Source: G965216905 sp965216905
GTDB taxonomy: Bacteria > Actinomycetota > Acidimicrobiia > Spongiisociales > ZC4RG35
Direction of reading: 5' to 3'
DNA: 64,000 nt
Assembly: GCA_965216905.1 (NCBI GenBank)
Contig: OZ244213.1
Span: forward strand, 2,852,001 to 2,916,000
The position numbers and the translations under genes were made by a program. Shown here in pieces: positions 17,574-25,853 of this stretch. The notes under the pieces are model-generated. The model did no database searches and was not told the DNA's origin. It was given only the letters and a program-made list of their open reading frames with translations. Numbering within the stretch: position 1 is the stretch's first letter; the number at the start of each line of letters is the position of its first letter.

Positions 17574-18092
17574 GTGGATGCGATCCGATCTCTGATTCGA
17601 GAGGTTCCCGATTATCCCAAGCCCGGGATCCTCTTCTACGACATCACTCCGGTCCTTGGTGATCCGCAGGCCTTCGACCTGCTCATCGACGCGCTCGCCG
17701 AGCCATTCCTCGACGCCGGCGTCACCAAGGTGGCCGGCATCGAGGCTCGCGGGTTCACGCTGGCTGCACCGGTCGCCGCCCGACTCGAGGCCGGCTTCAT
17801 CCCCATCCGCAAGCCAGGCAAGCTCCCACACGACACCGCCGAGGCAACGTACGAGCTCGAGTACGGCACGGATGCCCTCGAGGTCCATCTCGATGCCGCC
17901 GACCACCGCGACCGGGTACTCGTCGTCGACGATGTGATCGCCACCGGTGGAACCGCCCGGGCCGCCTTGAGTCTTCTCGACGGCATCGGGACCAACGTCG
18001 CCGGCTTCGCCGTCTTCATCGAACTGGGTTTCCTCAATGGGATCGAGGCCCTCGACGGTCTTCCGCACCATGTCCTCCTCCGATACGACTGA
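17574..18092 (+). CDS. apt: Adenine phosphoribosyltransferase
   Basis: Salvages adenine with PRPP to AMP. Protein of 172 residues, the usual length, with DYPKPGILFYDITPVLGDPQ near the start, the IEARGFTLAAPVA segment, and the PRPP-binding motif RVLVVDDVIATGGTARAA near 120-137. The start is a GTG. The gene lies between secF and relA, the common actinobacterial order secDF-apt-relA, linking purine salvage to (p)ppGpp control. It overlaps relA by 23 bases, so the two are probably co-translated. Confidence 0.96.
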   Translation: MDAIRSLIREVPDYPKPGILFYDITPVLGDPQAFDLLIDALAEPFLDAGVTKVAGIEARGFTLAAPVAARLEAGFIPIRKPGKLPHDTAEATYELEYGTDALEVHLDAADHRDRVLVVDDVIATGGTARAALSLLDGIGTNVAGFAVFIELGFLNGIEALDGLPHHVLLRYD

Positions 18093-20250
18093 GGACGCCC
18101 GGCGCCGTCTCCGACAGATCATTGGCGCGTTCGAACAGCAGTATCCGGACGGCGACGTCGAGTTGCTCGAGCGTGCCTACGCCGTGGCCGAGCATGCCCA
18201 TCGCCACCAGCGCCGCAAGTCCGGGGAGGCCTACATCAACCACCCGGTGGCCGTCACCGAGATCCTCACCGACTACGGCATGGATGCCGCCACCCTCGCC
18301 GCCTCGTTGCTCCACGACACGGTGGAGGACACCGACCTCGACCTGCATCAGCTCACCGCCGAGTTCGGCGCCGAGATCGCCCAACTCATCGATGGCGTCA
18401 CCAAGTTGGACCGGATCGAGTACGACACCAGGGAGCAGGCGGCTGCCGCCACCATCCGCAAGATGGTCGTCGCCATGTCGCGCGACCTCCGCATCCTGAT
18501 CATCAAACTGGCCGACCGGCTGCACAACATTCGGACGGTGTCGGCGCTCAGAGACGAGAAGCAGCGTCGGGTGGCCGGCGAGACCCTCGATGTGTACGCA
18601 CCGCTGGCGCACCGCCTGGGGATGCAGGAGATCAAGCACGAACTGGAGGATCGATGCTTTGCGATTCTCTTCCCCGGGCCCCACGAGGAGATCCGAAACA
18701 AGCTCGACGAGCTGGCGCCGGAGCGGGATCTGTACATCGACAAGGTCGTCAGCGAAGTGTCCGGGATGCTCGGAGACGCCGGCATCGAGGCGACGGTGAC
18801 CGGCCGGCCCAAACACCCCTACTCGATCTATCGGAAGATGGTCGAGACCGGCAGTGAGTTCGACGAGATCCACGATCTCATCGGCATCCGAATCGTCACC
18901 GAGGACGTCGGCAGCTGCTATGCGGCGTTGGGACTGGTCCACGCACGGTGGCTGCCCATCTCCGGCCGGTTCAAAGACTACATCGCCATGCCGAAGATCA
19001 ACCTCTATCAGTCGCTTCACACGACGGTGATCGGGCCGGGGGGCGGACCTCTGGAGGTGCAGATCAGAACGGAGGAGATGCACCTTCTCGCCGAGGCCGG
19101 TGTCGCCGCCCACTGGCGGTACAAGGAGGGTGCCTCGGCCGGGGAGCTGGAGTGGATCGGTGACCTGGATCACCTGCGAGAGGGCACCGACGATCCGATG
19201 GAGTTCCTCGACCGGCTCAAAATGGATCTCTACCAGGACGAAGTGTTCGTGCTGACCCCACGCGGGCAGGTCAAGGCACTTCCGCGGGGGGCGACGGCCG
19301 TCGATTTCGCCTACGCCGTCCACACCGAGGTCGGGCACCGATGCACCGGTGCCAAGGTCAATGGGCGTCTCGTTCCGCTGAGCACTCGTCTGGAATCGGG
19401 CGACATCGTCGAGATCATCACGTCCAAGTCACTGGAGGCGGGACCCTCGCGTGACTGGCTGGGGTTTGTGCGGACCTCGCGTGCCAAGTCGAAGATCAAG
19501 GCGTGGTTCCTCAAGGAACGGCGCGAGCAGGCCACGACCGAAGGGCGCGAACAGGTGATGGGTCTGCTCCGCAAGGAGGGCTTGGGTCTGGGGGCCTCGG
19601 AACGAGAACAGCTCCTCGCCGACCTGGCCGGCGAGTTCAATCGCCGGGACGTGGACGCGCTGCTGGCGGCGGTCGGTCAGGGGGACATCTCGGCGGCCTC
19701 GATCGTCAATCGAATCGTCCGTGCGGTCCGTCCGGAGGTCGACGAGGAAGACCTGCTGGCTCCGGTTCGTCCGCGCCGGTACTCGTCCGCCGGTCCGGGA
19801 ATCATCGTCGAAGGCATGGGCGACATGCTGGTGCGGATCGCACGATGCTGCGCTCCGGTGCCGGGTGATCCGATCGTCGGGTTCGTGACGGTGGGTCGAG
19901 GTGTTTCGGTTCACCGCGCCGATTGCACGAACATCGCCTCGCTGGCCGGGGACGCCTCCGACCGGATGGTCGAGGTGGCGTGGACCCCCGACCGGGTGGG
20001 GACGTTCACCATCTGGGTCCAGGTGGAGGCCTTGGATCGCACGAAGCTGCTCCGCGATGTGACCGACGTCATCTCTGAGCTCGGCGGGAACATCGCCGCT
20101 TCGTCGTCGATCACCGGTCGCGACCGTCTCGCCATCCTGCGGTACGAGATCGAGCTGTCGGATCCCGGCCAGGTGCCGAAACTCATCGCCGATCTCCGGG
20201 CGGTGGATGGGGTGTTCGCGGCCTTCCGCCTGGTCTCCGAACCGGGTTAG
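18070..20250 (+). CDS. relA: Bifunctional (p)ppGpp synthetase/hydrolase, RelA/SpoT family
   Basis: Makes and degrades the stringent-response alarmone. Protein of 726 residues: HD hydrolase domain with LLHDTVEDTD (about 77-86) and AYINHP intact, so hydrolysis is expected; synthetase domain with GRFKDYIAMPKINLYQSLHT (about 297-316), where the RFKD form is typical of bifunctional enzymes; TGS domain (VFVLTPRGQVKALPRGATAVDFAYAVH); a Cys-containing segment with ARCCAPVPGD; and a C-terminal ACT domain (about 645-726). The ATG at 18070 overlaps apt by 23 bases. A hairpin follows the TAG stop. Confidence 0.97.
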   Translation: MSSSDTTEDARRRLRQIIGAFEQQYPDGDVELLERAYAVAEHAHRHQRRKSGEAYINHPVAVTEILTDYGMDAATLAASLLHDTVEDTDLDLHQLTAEFGAEIAQLIDGVTKLDRIEYDTREQAAAATIRKMVVAMSRDLRILIIKLADRLHNIRTVSALRDEKQRRVAGETLDVYAPLAHRLGMQEIKHELEDRCFAILFPGPHEEIRNKLDELAPERDLYIDKVVSEVSGMLGDAGIEATVTGRPKHPYSIYRKMVETGSEFDEIHDLIGIRIVTEDVGSCYAALGLVHARWLPISGRFKDYIAMPKINLYQSLHTTVIGPGGGPLEVQIRTEEMHLLAEAGVAAHWRYKEGASAGELEWIGDLDHLREGTDDPMEFLDRLKMDLYQDEVFVLTPRGQVKALPRGATAVDFAYAVHTEVGHRCTGAKVNGRLVPLSTRLESGDIVEIITSKSLEAGPSRDWLGFVRTSRAKSKIKAWFLKERREQATTEGREQVMGLLRKEGLGLGASEREQLLADLAGEFNRRDVDALLAAVGQGDISAASIVNRIVRAVRPEVDEEDLLAPVRPRRYSSAGPGIIVEGMGDMLVRIARCCAPVPGDPIVGFVTVGRGVSVHRADCTNIASLAGDASDRMVEVAWTPDRVGTFTIWVQVEALDRTKLLRDVTDVISELGGNIAASSSITGRDRLAILRYEIELSDPGQVPKLIADLRAVDGVFAAFRLVSEPG

Positions 20251-20257
20251 CGGCCTC

Positions 20258-20287
20258 CGATGGGGGCGCAGTGGCGGCCCCACATCG
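20258..20287 (+). terminator. Hairpin after relA
   Basis: CGATGGGGGC pairs with GCCCC-a-CATCG (one bulged A) around a nine-base loop, starting eight bases after the relA stop. No T-run; a likely intrinsic terminator separating relA from the conservon. Confidence 0.6.
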
Positions 20288-20323
20288 CGTATGGCGGCTA
20301 AAGACTCGACCTTGCCGGGTCGA

Positions 20324-20329
20324 TACAAC
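20324..20329 (+). promoter_or_regulatory. Possible -10 box of the conservon operon
   Basis: TACAAC lies 31 bases before the cvnA ATG, preceded by GGTCGA. The 11-mer GGTCGATACAA also forms the mihF promoter at 53038-53048. AAAGG (20350-20354) is the ribosome site, six bases before ATG. Confidence 0.4.
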
Positions 20330-20360
20330 GCGGAATCGCCTCTTTCTCGAAAGGTTGTTG

Positions 20361-22781
20361 ATGTTCCGCAGGCTTCCGGTCGCCGGCAAACTCACGCTCG
20401 CGCTGCTGCCGCTGGTTCTGGCCGTGATCGGCCTCGGTGGCATCTTCTCGTACCAGACGTACCAGTCCGTCGAGGGAGATCGGGTGGCCGCTCGCGCGGC
20501 CAACGCGCTGCTCGCCTCCGACCAGGCGCTGGCCGCCATCGATGTCGAGCTCCAACTCGGTCTCGAGACCACCGCCGGCAAGGTGCTCGACCTGACCGCC
20601 GCTCGTGAACGGGTGGACGACAGGATGGCCGATCTGGAACGGTCACTGGTGGGCGTGCCGACCACCCATGGAGAGCCGCTGCAGGAGGCGGCGCACCACC
20701 TGGAGATGGCCCGTGCCGAGCTGGATGGTGGTAGCGACGACGGGGCGTCCGTATTCGGGCACTACGCGATGGTGATCGATCCTCTCTTGAACCTGGCCGA
20801 CCGGTTGCCGTCGGTGGCTGGAGATCGGGAGCTCTTCTTCGACCTCTCCGCGCTGCGTCGGGTCATCGACGCTCGTCACCACATGGCACTCCAACAGCTG
20901 CTGGTCCTGGACGTCGTCTCCGGCCGGAACCAGATCCTGGAGAACCAACAGCGTCAGCTCCTCGAGATCGAGGCGCAGACTTCCGAGATCGAGCGCGCCG
21001 CCGAGGCTTTCCTCGGGGTGGAGGCCGGCCGTTGGGACGGACGTTTCGATGAGCTGGCCGAGTCCGGCCGCATGCAGGAGACGGCCGCCATCGTCGAGCG
21101 GCTCACCGCAGGCGGTCCCGAAGCCGTCTCCGACGTCGGGATCATCGAATGGATCTCTCGACTGGATGGCCGCCAGGACCGGATCATTCAGCTCGCCGGC
21201 GAGGTGGGGAATGACGCCATCGGTCAGGCGCAGGCCGGAGCCGCCGAAGCCCAGCAGCGCGTGCTGGTCATCGCCGGAGGAACTGCGGTGGTCGTCCTGT
21301 TGACGATCTTGCTCACGTCCCTGACGGCTCGGTCCGTGGCCCGGCGAATCCGGCAGGTGGCCGAACGCGCCCGTGACGTTTCTGAGGTGCAGATTCCCAC
21401 GCTGATGGAGGCACTCGAGAACCCGAAGGAAGAGGTGGTGCTTCCCCAGCCCAGCCCGATTCGCGACTCCAGCAAGGATGAGCTCGGTGAATTGAGTCGC
21501 TCCTTCAACACCATGCAGGTGACGATCGACGACGTGGCACGCCGCCAGATCGTGGCGCTTCGCAAAGGTGTGTCGGAGATCTTCGTCTCGCTGGCCCGTC
21601 GAAATCGAGGTCTGATCGATCGGCAGCTGGCCGTGATCGACGAACTGGAGCGGGACGAGACGAACCCCGAGACCCTTTCGGATCTCTACCGGCTCGACCA
21701 CCTGGCCACTCGGATGCGCCGGAACGCCGAGAACCTACTGGTGCTGGCGGGAACCGAGACCCCGCGTCGTTGGTCCCAACCGGTCGATCTGGACGACTGT
21801 GTCCGGGCCGCCATCGGAGAGGTCGAGGAGTACCGCCGGGTCGACGTGTTGAACCTCGAACCCATCGCCGTCAAGGGTGGGGCGGTCACCGACATCTCTC
21901 ATCTGCTGGCCGAGCTCATCGACAATGCGACCACCTTCTCGCCTCCACAGACTCGAGTCCGGGTTGCCGGGTACTTCGACACCAGCGGCTATCTGATCAC
22001 GGTGGCCGACTCAGGGGTCGGGCTCGGACCGGTGAAACTCGATGAACTCAACGAGCTGCTCGCCCAGCCGCCCGTCATCGGTCTCGCTTTGGAACCCACG
22101 CTGGGTCTGTATGTCGTTGCCCGGCTTGCTCGTCGGCACGGAATCGACGTGCGGCTGGTCAAGGGTGCCCCCGGGGTCACTGCCCAGGTGCGGATTCCAG
22201 CATCGCTCTACGAAGCCTCCGTTCGTGCAAACGGCATGGGACCGGGGGCCGTCGCAGACGGGCATGAGTCTGTCGAAGCGTCGCCGCAGCTGACGCTGGT
22301 GCCTGCTTCACCCGAGCCGAGCTACCCGATCGAGGTCGTCGAGGAGACCGAGTCGATCCGACCCGTCCCGCGCAACGGTGCGATCGCCGCCCGGCTGCGT
22401 CAGCGCCGGACGGCCCCCACTCCGGAGCCGGACGGTGGGGTGGATCCCATTGCACCGCCGACTCCATTCCGGGCCGCCCCGGCCCCGGTGGAACCGGTGC
22501 GGCCGGCCATCACCGAGGATGAGCCGGCGCGCCCCGAGCCCGTCCGGTCCGAACCTGCCCGTTCTGAGCCCGCCCGGCCCGAGCCTTCCCAACCCGAACC
22601 GCTGCGCATGACCGAGGACGGTCTCCCGATCAGGAACCGGACCTCCGCACCGGGACGGAACGACGCCGACGAAGGCGTGCATCGATCCGAGCGGTCTGCT
22701 CATGGCCTCAGGACCGCCTTCTCCCAATTCCAGCAGGGAGCACAGATCGCCCGCAGGGGCACGACGGAGGATGACGAATGA
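20361..22781 (+). CDS. Conservon sensor kinase-like protein (CvnA type)
   Basis: Membrane sensor of 806 residues, first gene of a four-gene conservon. Layout: membrane segment about 8-30; extracytoplasmic region about 31-300 that loosely resembles nitrate/nitrite-sensing NIT helices; second membrane segment about 301-322; HAMP-like linker; dimerisation part with LDHLATRMRRNAENLLVL; HATPase_c domain with AELIDNATTFS (about 516-526) and DSGVGLG near 551; then a disordered tail (about 620-806) with repeated SEPARPEP-like units. In Streptomyces, CvnA proteins act upstream of CvnB-D in controlling development and antibiotic production; the signal here is unknown. ATG at 20361 has AAAGG six bases upstream; its stop overlaps cvnB (ATGA). 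Confidence 0.9.
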   Translation: MFRRLPVAGKLTLALLPLVLAVIGLGGIFSYQTYQSVEGDRVAARAANALLASDQALAAIDVELQLGLETTAGKVLDLTAARERVDDRMADLERSLVGVPTTHGEPLQEAAHHLEMARAELDGGSDDGASVFGHYAMVIDPLLNLADRLPSVAGDRELFFDLSALRRVIDARHHMALQQLLVLDVVSGRNQILENQQRQLLEIEAQTSEIERAAEAFLGVEAGRWDGRFDELAESGRMQETAAIVERLTAGGPEAVSDVGIIEWISRLDGRQDRIIQLAGEVGNDAIGQAQAGAAEAQQRVLVIAGGTAVVVLLTILLTSLTARSVARRIRQVAERARDVSEVQIPTLMEALENPKEEVVLPQPSPIRDSSKDELGELSRSFNTMQVTIDDVARRQIVALRKGVSEIFVSLARRNRGLIDRQLAVIDELERDETNPETLSDLYRLDHLATRMRRNAENLLVLAGTETPRRWSQPVDLDDCVRAAIGEVEEYRRVDVLNLEPIAVKGGAVTDISHLLAELIDNATTFSPPQTRVRVAGYFDTSGYLITVADSGVGLGPVKLDELNELLAQPPVIGLALEPTLGLYVVARLARRHGIDVRLVKGAPGVTAQVRIPASLYEASVRANGMGPGAVADGHESVEASPQLTLVPASPEPSYPIEVVEETESIRPVPRNGAIAARLRQRRTAPTPEPDGGVDPIAPPTPFRAAPAPVEPVRPAITEDEPARPEPVRSEPARSEPARPEPSQPEPLRMTEDGLPIRNRTSAPGRNDADEGVHRSERSAHGLRTAFSQFQQGAQIARRGTTEDDE

Positions 22782-23200
22782 GCGACGCTGCCGACAATCT
22801 GAACTGGATGATGGTCCGTTTCGTGGACCAGATCCCTGCCGTCCGTCAGGCGGTGGTGGTCAGCTCCGACGGCCTCCCGCTCGCGCTGTCGGACGGTATG
22901 GACCCGGAGACCGCCGACCGCCTGGCCGCGGTCGCGTCCGGACTCATCGGGCTCGCTTATGGGTCCGCAGGACGCTTCGGCGCGGGTGCGGTCACCAACA
23001 TCCTCATCGAGATGGAGCGAGGCTGGATGTTCGTGACCGGAATTCGCGACGGTTCCCTCATGTGTGTGGTCACGACCAGCGAGGTCGACATCGGCATGAT
23101 CGCCTATCAGATGGCGGTGTTTGCCGACCAGGCCGGTGAGGTTCTCACGCCCGAGGTCCGCCACGAACTCCAAGCCCGATTGATGGCGGCCCATGGCTGA
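22778..23200 (+). CDS. Roadblock/LC7 domain protein (CvnB type)
   Basis: Protein of 140 residues made of a single roadblock/LC7 fold (NLNWMMVRFVDQIPAVRQAVVVSSDGLPLALS at the start, written in two parts by the fold's first helix and strand). Family members are GTPase-activating or scaffold partners of MglA-like small GTPases; the GTPase encoded three genes on is the obvious partner. The start overlaps the sensor-kinase stop, and the last eight bases overlap the next gene. The order sensor, roadblock, DUF742, GTPase defines the actinobacterial conservon. Confidence 0.93.
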   Translation: MSDAADNLNWMMVRFVDQIPAVRQAVVVSSDGLPLALSDGMDPETADRLAAVASGLIGLAYGSAGRFGAGAVTNILIEMERGWMFVTGIRDGSLMCVVTTSEVDIGMIAYQMAVFADQAGEVLTPEVRHELQARLMAAHG

Positions 23201-23558
23201 GGTGTTCGAACGCTCGGGACGGATGATCCGACCGTACGCAATCACCGGTGGACGGACGGAGGTGGGTGGACCGGCGCTGTCGCTCGAGTCACAGATCGTG
23301 GCGACGAGCCTCGGCCGGAACTCCGTCGCCACACTGCGGTGGGAGGCCGCCGAGATCGTTGAGATCTGTGTCGAGCCGATGGCGGTCGTCGAGGTCTCCG
23401 CCCGGCTGGGAGTTCCCGTCGGAGTGATCCGAGTGCTCGTTTCGGATCTCGCCATCGACCGTCTGGTCACCATCGCGGAGCCGCAGGAGGAATCGATGGA
23501 GAGCGACTCGTACACCCAGCTACTGGAGAAGGTGCTCGATGGCATCCGCAGCCTCTGA
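23193..23558 (+). CDS. DUF742 protein (CvnC type)
   Basis: Protein of 121 residues matching DUF742: RMIRPYAITGGRTE near the start and a C-terminal half resembling a winged helix (VVEVSARLGVPVGVIRVLVSDL). It has no catalytic motif. In conservons it sits between the roadblock protein and the GTPase and is thought to be part of a membrane-associated complex; its exact role is unknown. It overlaps its neighbours on both sides, by eight and twenty bases. Confidence 0.9.
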   Translation: MAEVFERSGRMIRPYAITGGRTEVGGPALSLESQIVATSLGRNSVATLRWEAAEIVEICVEPMAVVEVSARLGVPVGVIRVLVSDLAIDRLVTIAEPQEESMESDSYTQLLEKVLDGIRSL

Positions 23559-24198
23559 TCGGCGCATCAGGCGCCCTGTCAAGATCGTCGTCGCCGGGGG
23601 ATTCGGCGTCGGGAAGTCGACGTTCGTCGGCGCAATCTCCGACATCGAGCCGCTTCGCTCCGAGGCGGTGATGACCCAGGCCAGCGCGGGGATCGACGAT
23701 CTCTCCCGAATCGACAAGAAGGAAACCACCACGGTGGCGATGGACTTCGGGCGGGTGGCACTCGGCGACGAGCTGATGCTGTATCTGTTCGGTACACCCG
23801 GGCAGGAGCGGTTCCACTTCATGTGGAACGAGCTGTCCCGCGGAGCGGTCGGGGCCGCCGTGCTGGTCGACACCCGACGGCTCCAGGAGAGCTTCGCGGC
23901 CGTCGACTACTTCGAGCAACGAGACCTTCCCTTCGTGGTCGTCGTCAACACCTTCCACGGGAAGAAATATCACGAACTCGAGGCGGTCCGCTCCGCGTTG
24001 CAGGTCTCTCCGGACGTGGCCATTCACTACGCGGACGCCCGCGACAAGGCCGACGTGCAGCTGGCTTTGGTGGCGGTTGTGCAGACTGCCCTCGACCGGG
24101 CTCGGGCACGGATATCGAGCGCTCCGCGCTCGACGACTCACCCGGTGGCCTCGGAACGCTCTCTTGACGACACCGCGGCCGTCGGCCGATCCGTCTGA
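23539..24198 (+). CDS. Conservon small GTPase (CvnD type)
   Basis: Ras-like/MglA-related GTP-binding protein of 219 residues. P-loop GGFGVGKST at 20-28 and G3 motif GTPGQERF from residue 85 are clear. The usual NKxD base-recognition motif is not canonical; the strand PFVVVVNTFHG ends in Asn-Thr-Phe, as in other CvnD proteins. The C-terminal 30 residues look disordered. As last gene of the conservon it is the presumed output switch. No gene for an effector lies directly downstream; the next genes are on the other strand. Confidence 0.93.
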   Translation: MASAASDRRIRRPVKIVVAGGFGVGKSTFVGAISDIEPLRSEAVMTQASAGIDDLSRIDKKETTTVAMDFGRVALGDELMLYLFGTPGQERFHFMWNELSRGAVGAAVLVDTRRLQESFAAVDYFEQRDLPFVVVVNTFHGKKYHELEAVRSALQVSPDVAIHYADARDKADVQLALVAVVQTALDRARARISSAPRSTTHPVASERSLDDTAAVGRSV

Positions 24199-24270
24199 CG
24201 CTTCCACTCCCGGACGGGCCCATCGTCGTATCCGAATGGTCGACGATGGTGTCACCCGGCATCGAGATGA

Positions 24271-24291
24271 CGCCTCACCTCATGCGAGGCG
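24271..24291 (+). terminator. Weak hairpin after the conservon
   Basis: CGCCTC pairs with GAGGCG across a nine-base loop in the convergent gap between the GTPase gene and the VOC gene. Short and without a T-run, so only a candidate terminator, possibly for both strands. Confidence 0.3.
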
Positions 24292-24342
24292 GTCCGGCCC
24301 GGCGGGAATGCCCCGGTCCGTGAGTAGGTGGCCGAGCGCTGA

Positions 24343-24765
24343 TCAGCGGTCCTCGCCGTACATGGCGAGGAACTCGGCGAGTTGCTCCTGGTTCGGGTGA
24401 CCCCACCCCAGGCAGAAGGGGTGACCGGCGGGATCGGCGTACACGCGGTGGCCTTCGTCGGATTCGGTATCCGTGGCGTCGTGGAGGAGTCGAGCACCGA
24501 GGTCGATGGCTCGACGATGTGCTGCTGCCGGATCGGTCACGTGGAAGTCGACGTGGACCTGCTGGGGTTCTCCGTCTGGCCAATCGGGCGGAACGTGATT
24601 GGGCGCACGTTGCACACCGACGAGCCATTGGCCCCGGCTGTCGATGACGCAATGGAATCGAGGGTCGTCGTCGACCACGCGTCCGCCCAACATGGCTGCC
24701 CAGAACGCACTCTCGGATGCCACGTCCGCAGCGTCGAAGACGACGACGTGACGTATCAGGTCCAC
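24343..24765 (-). CDS. VOC-fold (glyoxalase-like) protein
   Basis: Protein of 140 residues with the two beta-alpha-beta-beta-beta halves of the vicinal-oxygen-chelate fold: IRHVVVFDAADVASESAFWAAMLG, then QQVHVDFHVTDPAAAHRRAIDLGARLL, ending DPAGHPFCLGWGHPNQEQ. The DPAGHPFCL segment is typical of glyoxalase-like domain proteins of actinobacteria, mostly of unknown substrate; bleomycin-resistance-type binding or a small-molecule enzyme are both possible. The start is a GTG; a TAGGAT box on the minus strand ends six bases upstream, suggesting a leaderless transcript. Confidence 0.85.
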   Translation of the reverse strand: MDLIRHVVVFDAADVASESAFWAAMLGGRVVDDDPRFHCVIDSRGQWLVGVQRAPNHVPPDWPDGEPQQVHVDFHVTDPAAAHRRAIDLGARLLHDATDTESDEGHRVYADPAGHPFCLGWGHPNQEQLAEFLAMYGEDR

Positions 24766-24771
24766 GACGGC

Positions 24772-24777
24772 ATCCTA
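24772..24777 (-). promoter_or_regulatory. -10 box of a likely leaderless VOC-gene promoter
   Basis: Minus-strand TAGGAT ends six bases before the GTG start. No Shine-Dalgarno site between them. Confidence 0.45.
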
Positions 24778-24901
24778 TGCGCTCCGGTCATCGGCCCGGG
24801 TGCTTGGGGCGGGCCTCGGCGCTGTACCAGGATCGACGATGCCGGCGAAGCTCGGCGGGTTGCGGGTGCGGAGGGGAGAGCGAGCCGAATCTGCTCGGGT
24901 C

Positions 24902-25717
24902 TCAAGCCCGGCGGCGGATACCGCGCAGCGCCCGCTCCGGATCGGAGACGGTTGCCGTGAATCGATCCAAGGTCTGACTGGCGGTCGACTCGCCCGGGGG
25001 GTGCTGCTGGGGGTCCCGCTGAGGGTCGCGCCGGGGGAGCGGCTGCGGCGTGACCTGCGACTCGTGCTCGCTGCCGGGCCGGGATTCGCTCCCCTGAGTG
25101 GTTTCCGGTCGATCGGCCGGTCGGTGCCCGGCCGAGGACGATTCGCCGAGCGGGTTCTTGGCCTGGGCGATACGCGCCTCGAGCTCTTCGGTCTCTTCAC
25201 GCAACGCCAGAATCCGTGCCTTTGCCGCGAACTCCTCCCGTCGGATCTGCTGTTGCATGGTGCGGTAGGTGCTGCGCATCTGTTCGAGGCGACGGCGCCC
25301 TTCGGTTTCGGCGTTCTCGATCTTGCGGTGCGTCTCGTCCAGCAGCTCACGGGCGCGAGCTTCGGCTTCCGCCTGGGCGATGCGGAGCACCTCATTGGCG
25401 GTGACCGCCGGTGCGCCGGCTGCCTGCGCAGGCGCCTGCTCCAGGATCTCGGCAGCTCGGCGGCGATCGCGTTCGGCTTCCTCGCGCAGCGCGTCCGACT
25501 GCCGTTGCGCATCCGCCAGCGTGCGCTTCGCCTCGGCGGTGAGTTCCGCGGTCAGATCATCTGCCTTCGACCGGGCCTCCTCGATGAGTTCCTCTCCCTG
25601 GCGGCGGGCGAGCTCCAGCAGGCGCTCGGCGTCGGCCACCAAACCAGCGATCTGGGCCCGCGCGTCGGCGCGCTCCCGTTCGAGTCCGTCGTCTGGTTGG
25701 TTGTGGTCGTCGGTCAA
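24902..25717 (-). CDS. Coiled-coil protein of unknown function
   Basis: Protein of 271 residues. Residues about 12-185 are a nearly continuous Ala/Glu/Arg-rich coiled coil (for example LLELARRQGEELIEEARSKA and RREEFAAKARILALREETEE), interrupted by a Pro/Ala break near 95-105. The last 80 residues are hydrophilic, Pro/Gln/Arg-rich and probably disordered. There is no signal peptide or membrane segment. It resembles DivIVA/filament-forming cytoskeletal proteins in composition, but the DivIVA N-terminal lipid-binding motif is absent, so I do not assign it. The start is a TTG with GGAG nine bases upstream on the minus strand. It is divergent from the hydrolase gene at 25854. Confidence 0.7.
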   Translation of the reverse strand: MTDDHNQPDDGLERERADARAQIAGLVADAERLLELARRQGEELIEEARSKADDLTAELTAEAKRTLADAQRQSDALREEAERDRRRAAEILEQAPAQAAGAPAVTANEVLRIAQAEAEARARELLDETHRKIENAETEGRRRLEQMRSTYRTMQQQIRREEFAAKARILALREETEELEARIAQAKNPLGESSSAGHRPADRPETTQGSESRPGSEHESQVTPQPLPRRDPQRDPQQHPPGESTASQTLDRFTATVSDPERALRGIRRRA

Positions 25718-25839
25718 CGCACGGATCTCCGGCCGCTTCCCTCACTCAATCGTCACATTTCGAAGCCATCTTCAGCGGTTCTTGCCGTCCTCGGTGGCGT
25801 CCGATCGCCGGCTCCGTGGATCCGGACAGGCTCGGGGAC

Positions 25840-25845
25840 TATCTT
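25840..25845 (+). promoter_or_regulatory. -10 box of a likely leaderless hydrolase promoter
   Basis: TATCTT ends eight bases before the GTG of the metallo-beta-lactamase-fold gene; no ribosome site in between. Confidence 0.5.
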
Positions 25846-25853
25846 GGCGCGCC

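Noticed and set aside
25269..25853. N-terminal extension of the metallo-beta-lactamase-fold hydrolase
   Set aside because: The upstream frame runs antisense through the coiled-coil gene and is Arg/Ser-rich noise; the fold starts at GTG 25854.
24343..25853. Mobile element or genomic island around the VOC and coiled-coil genes
   Set aside because: No transposase, integrase, tRNA target or terminal repeats were seen; GC looks like the surroundings by eye.
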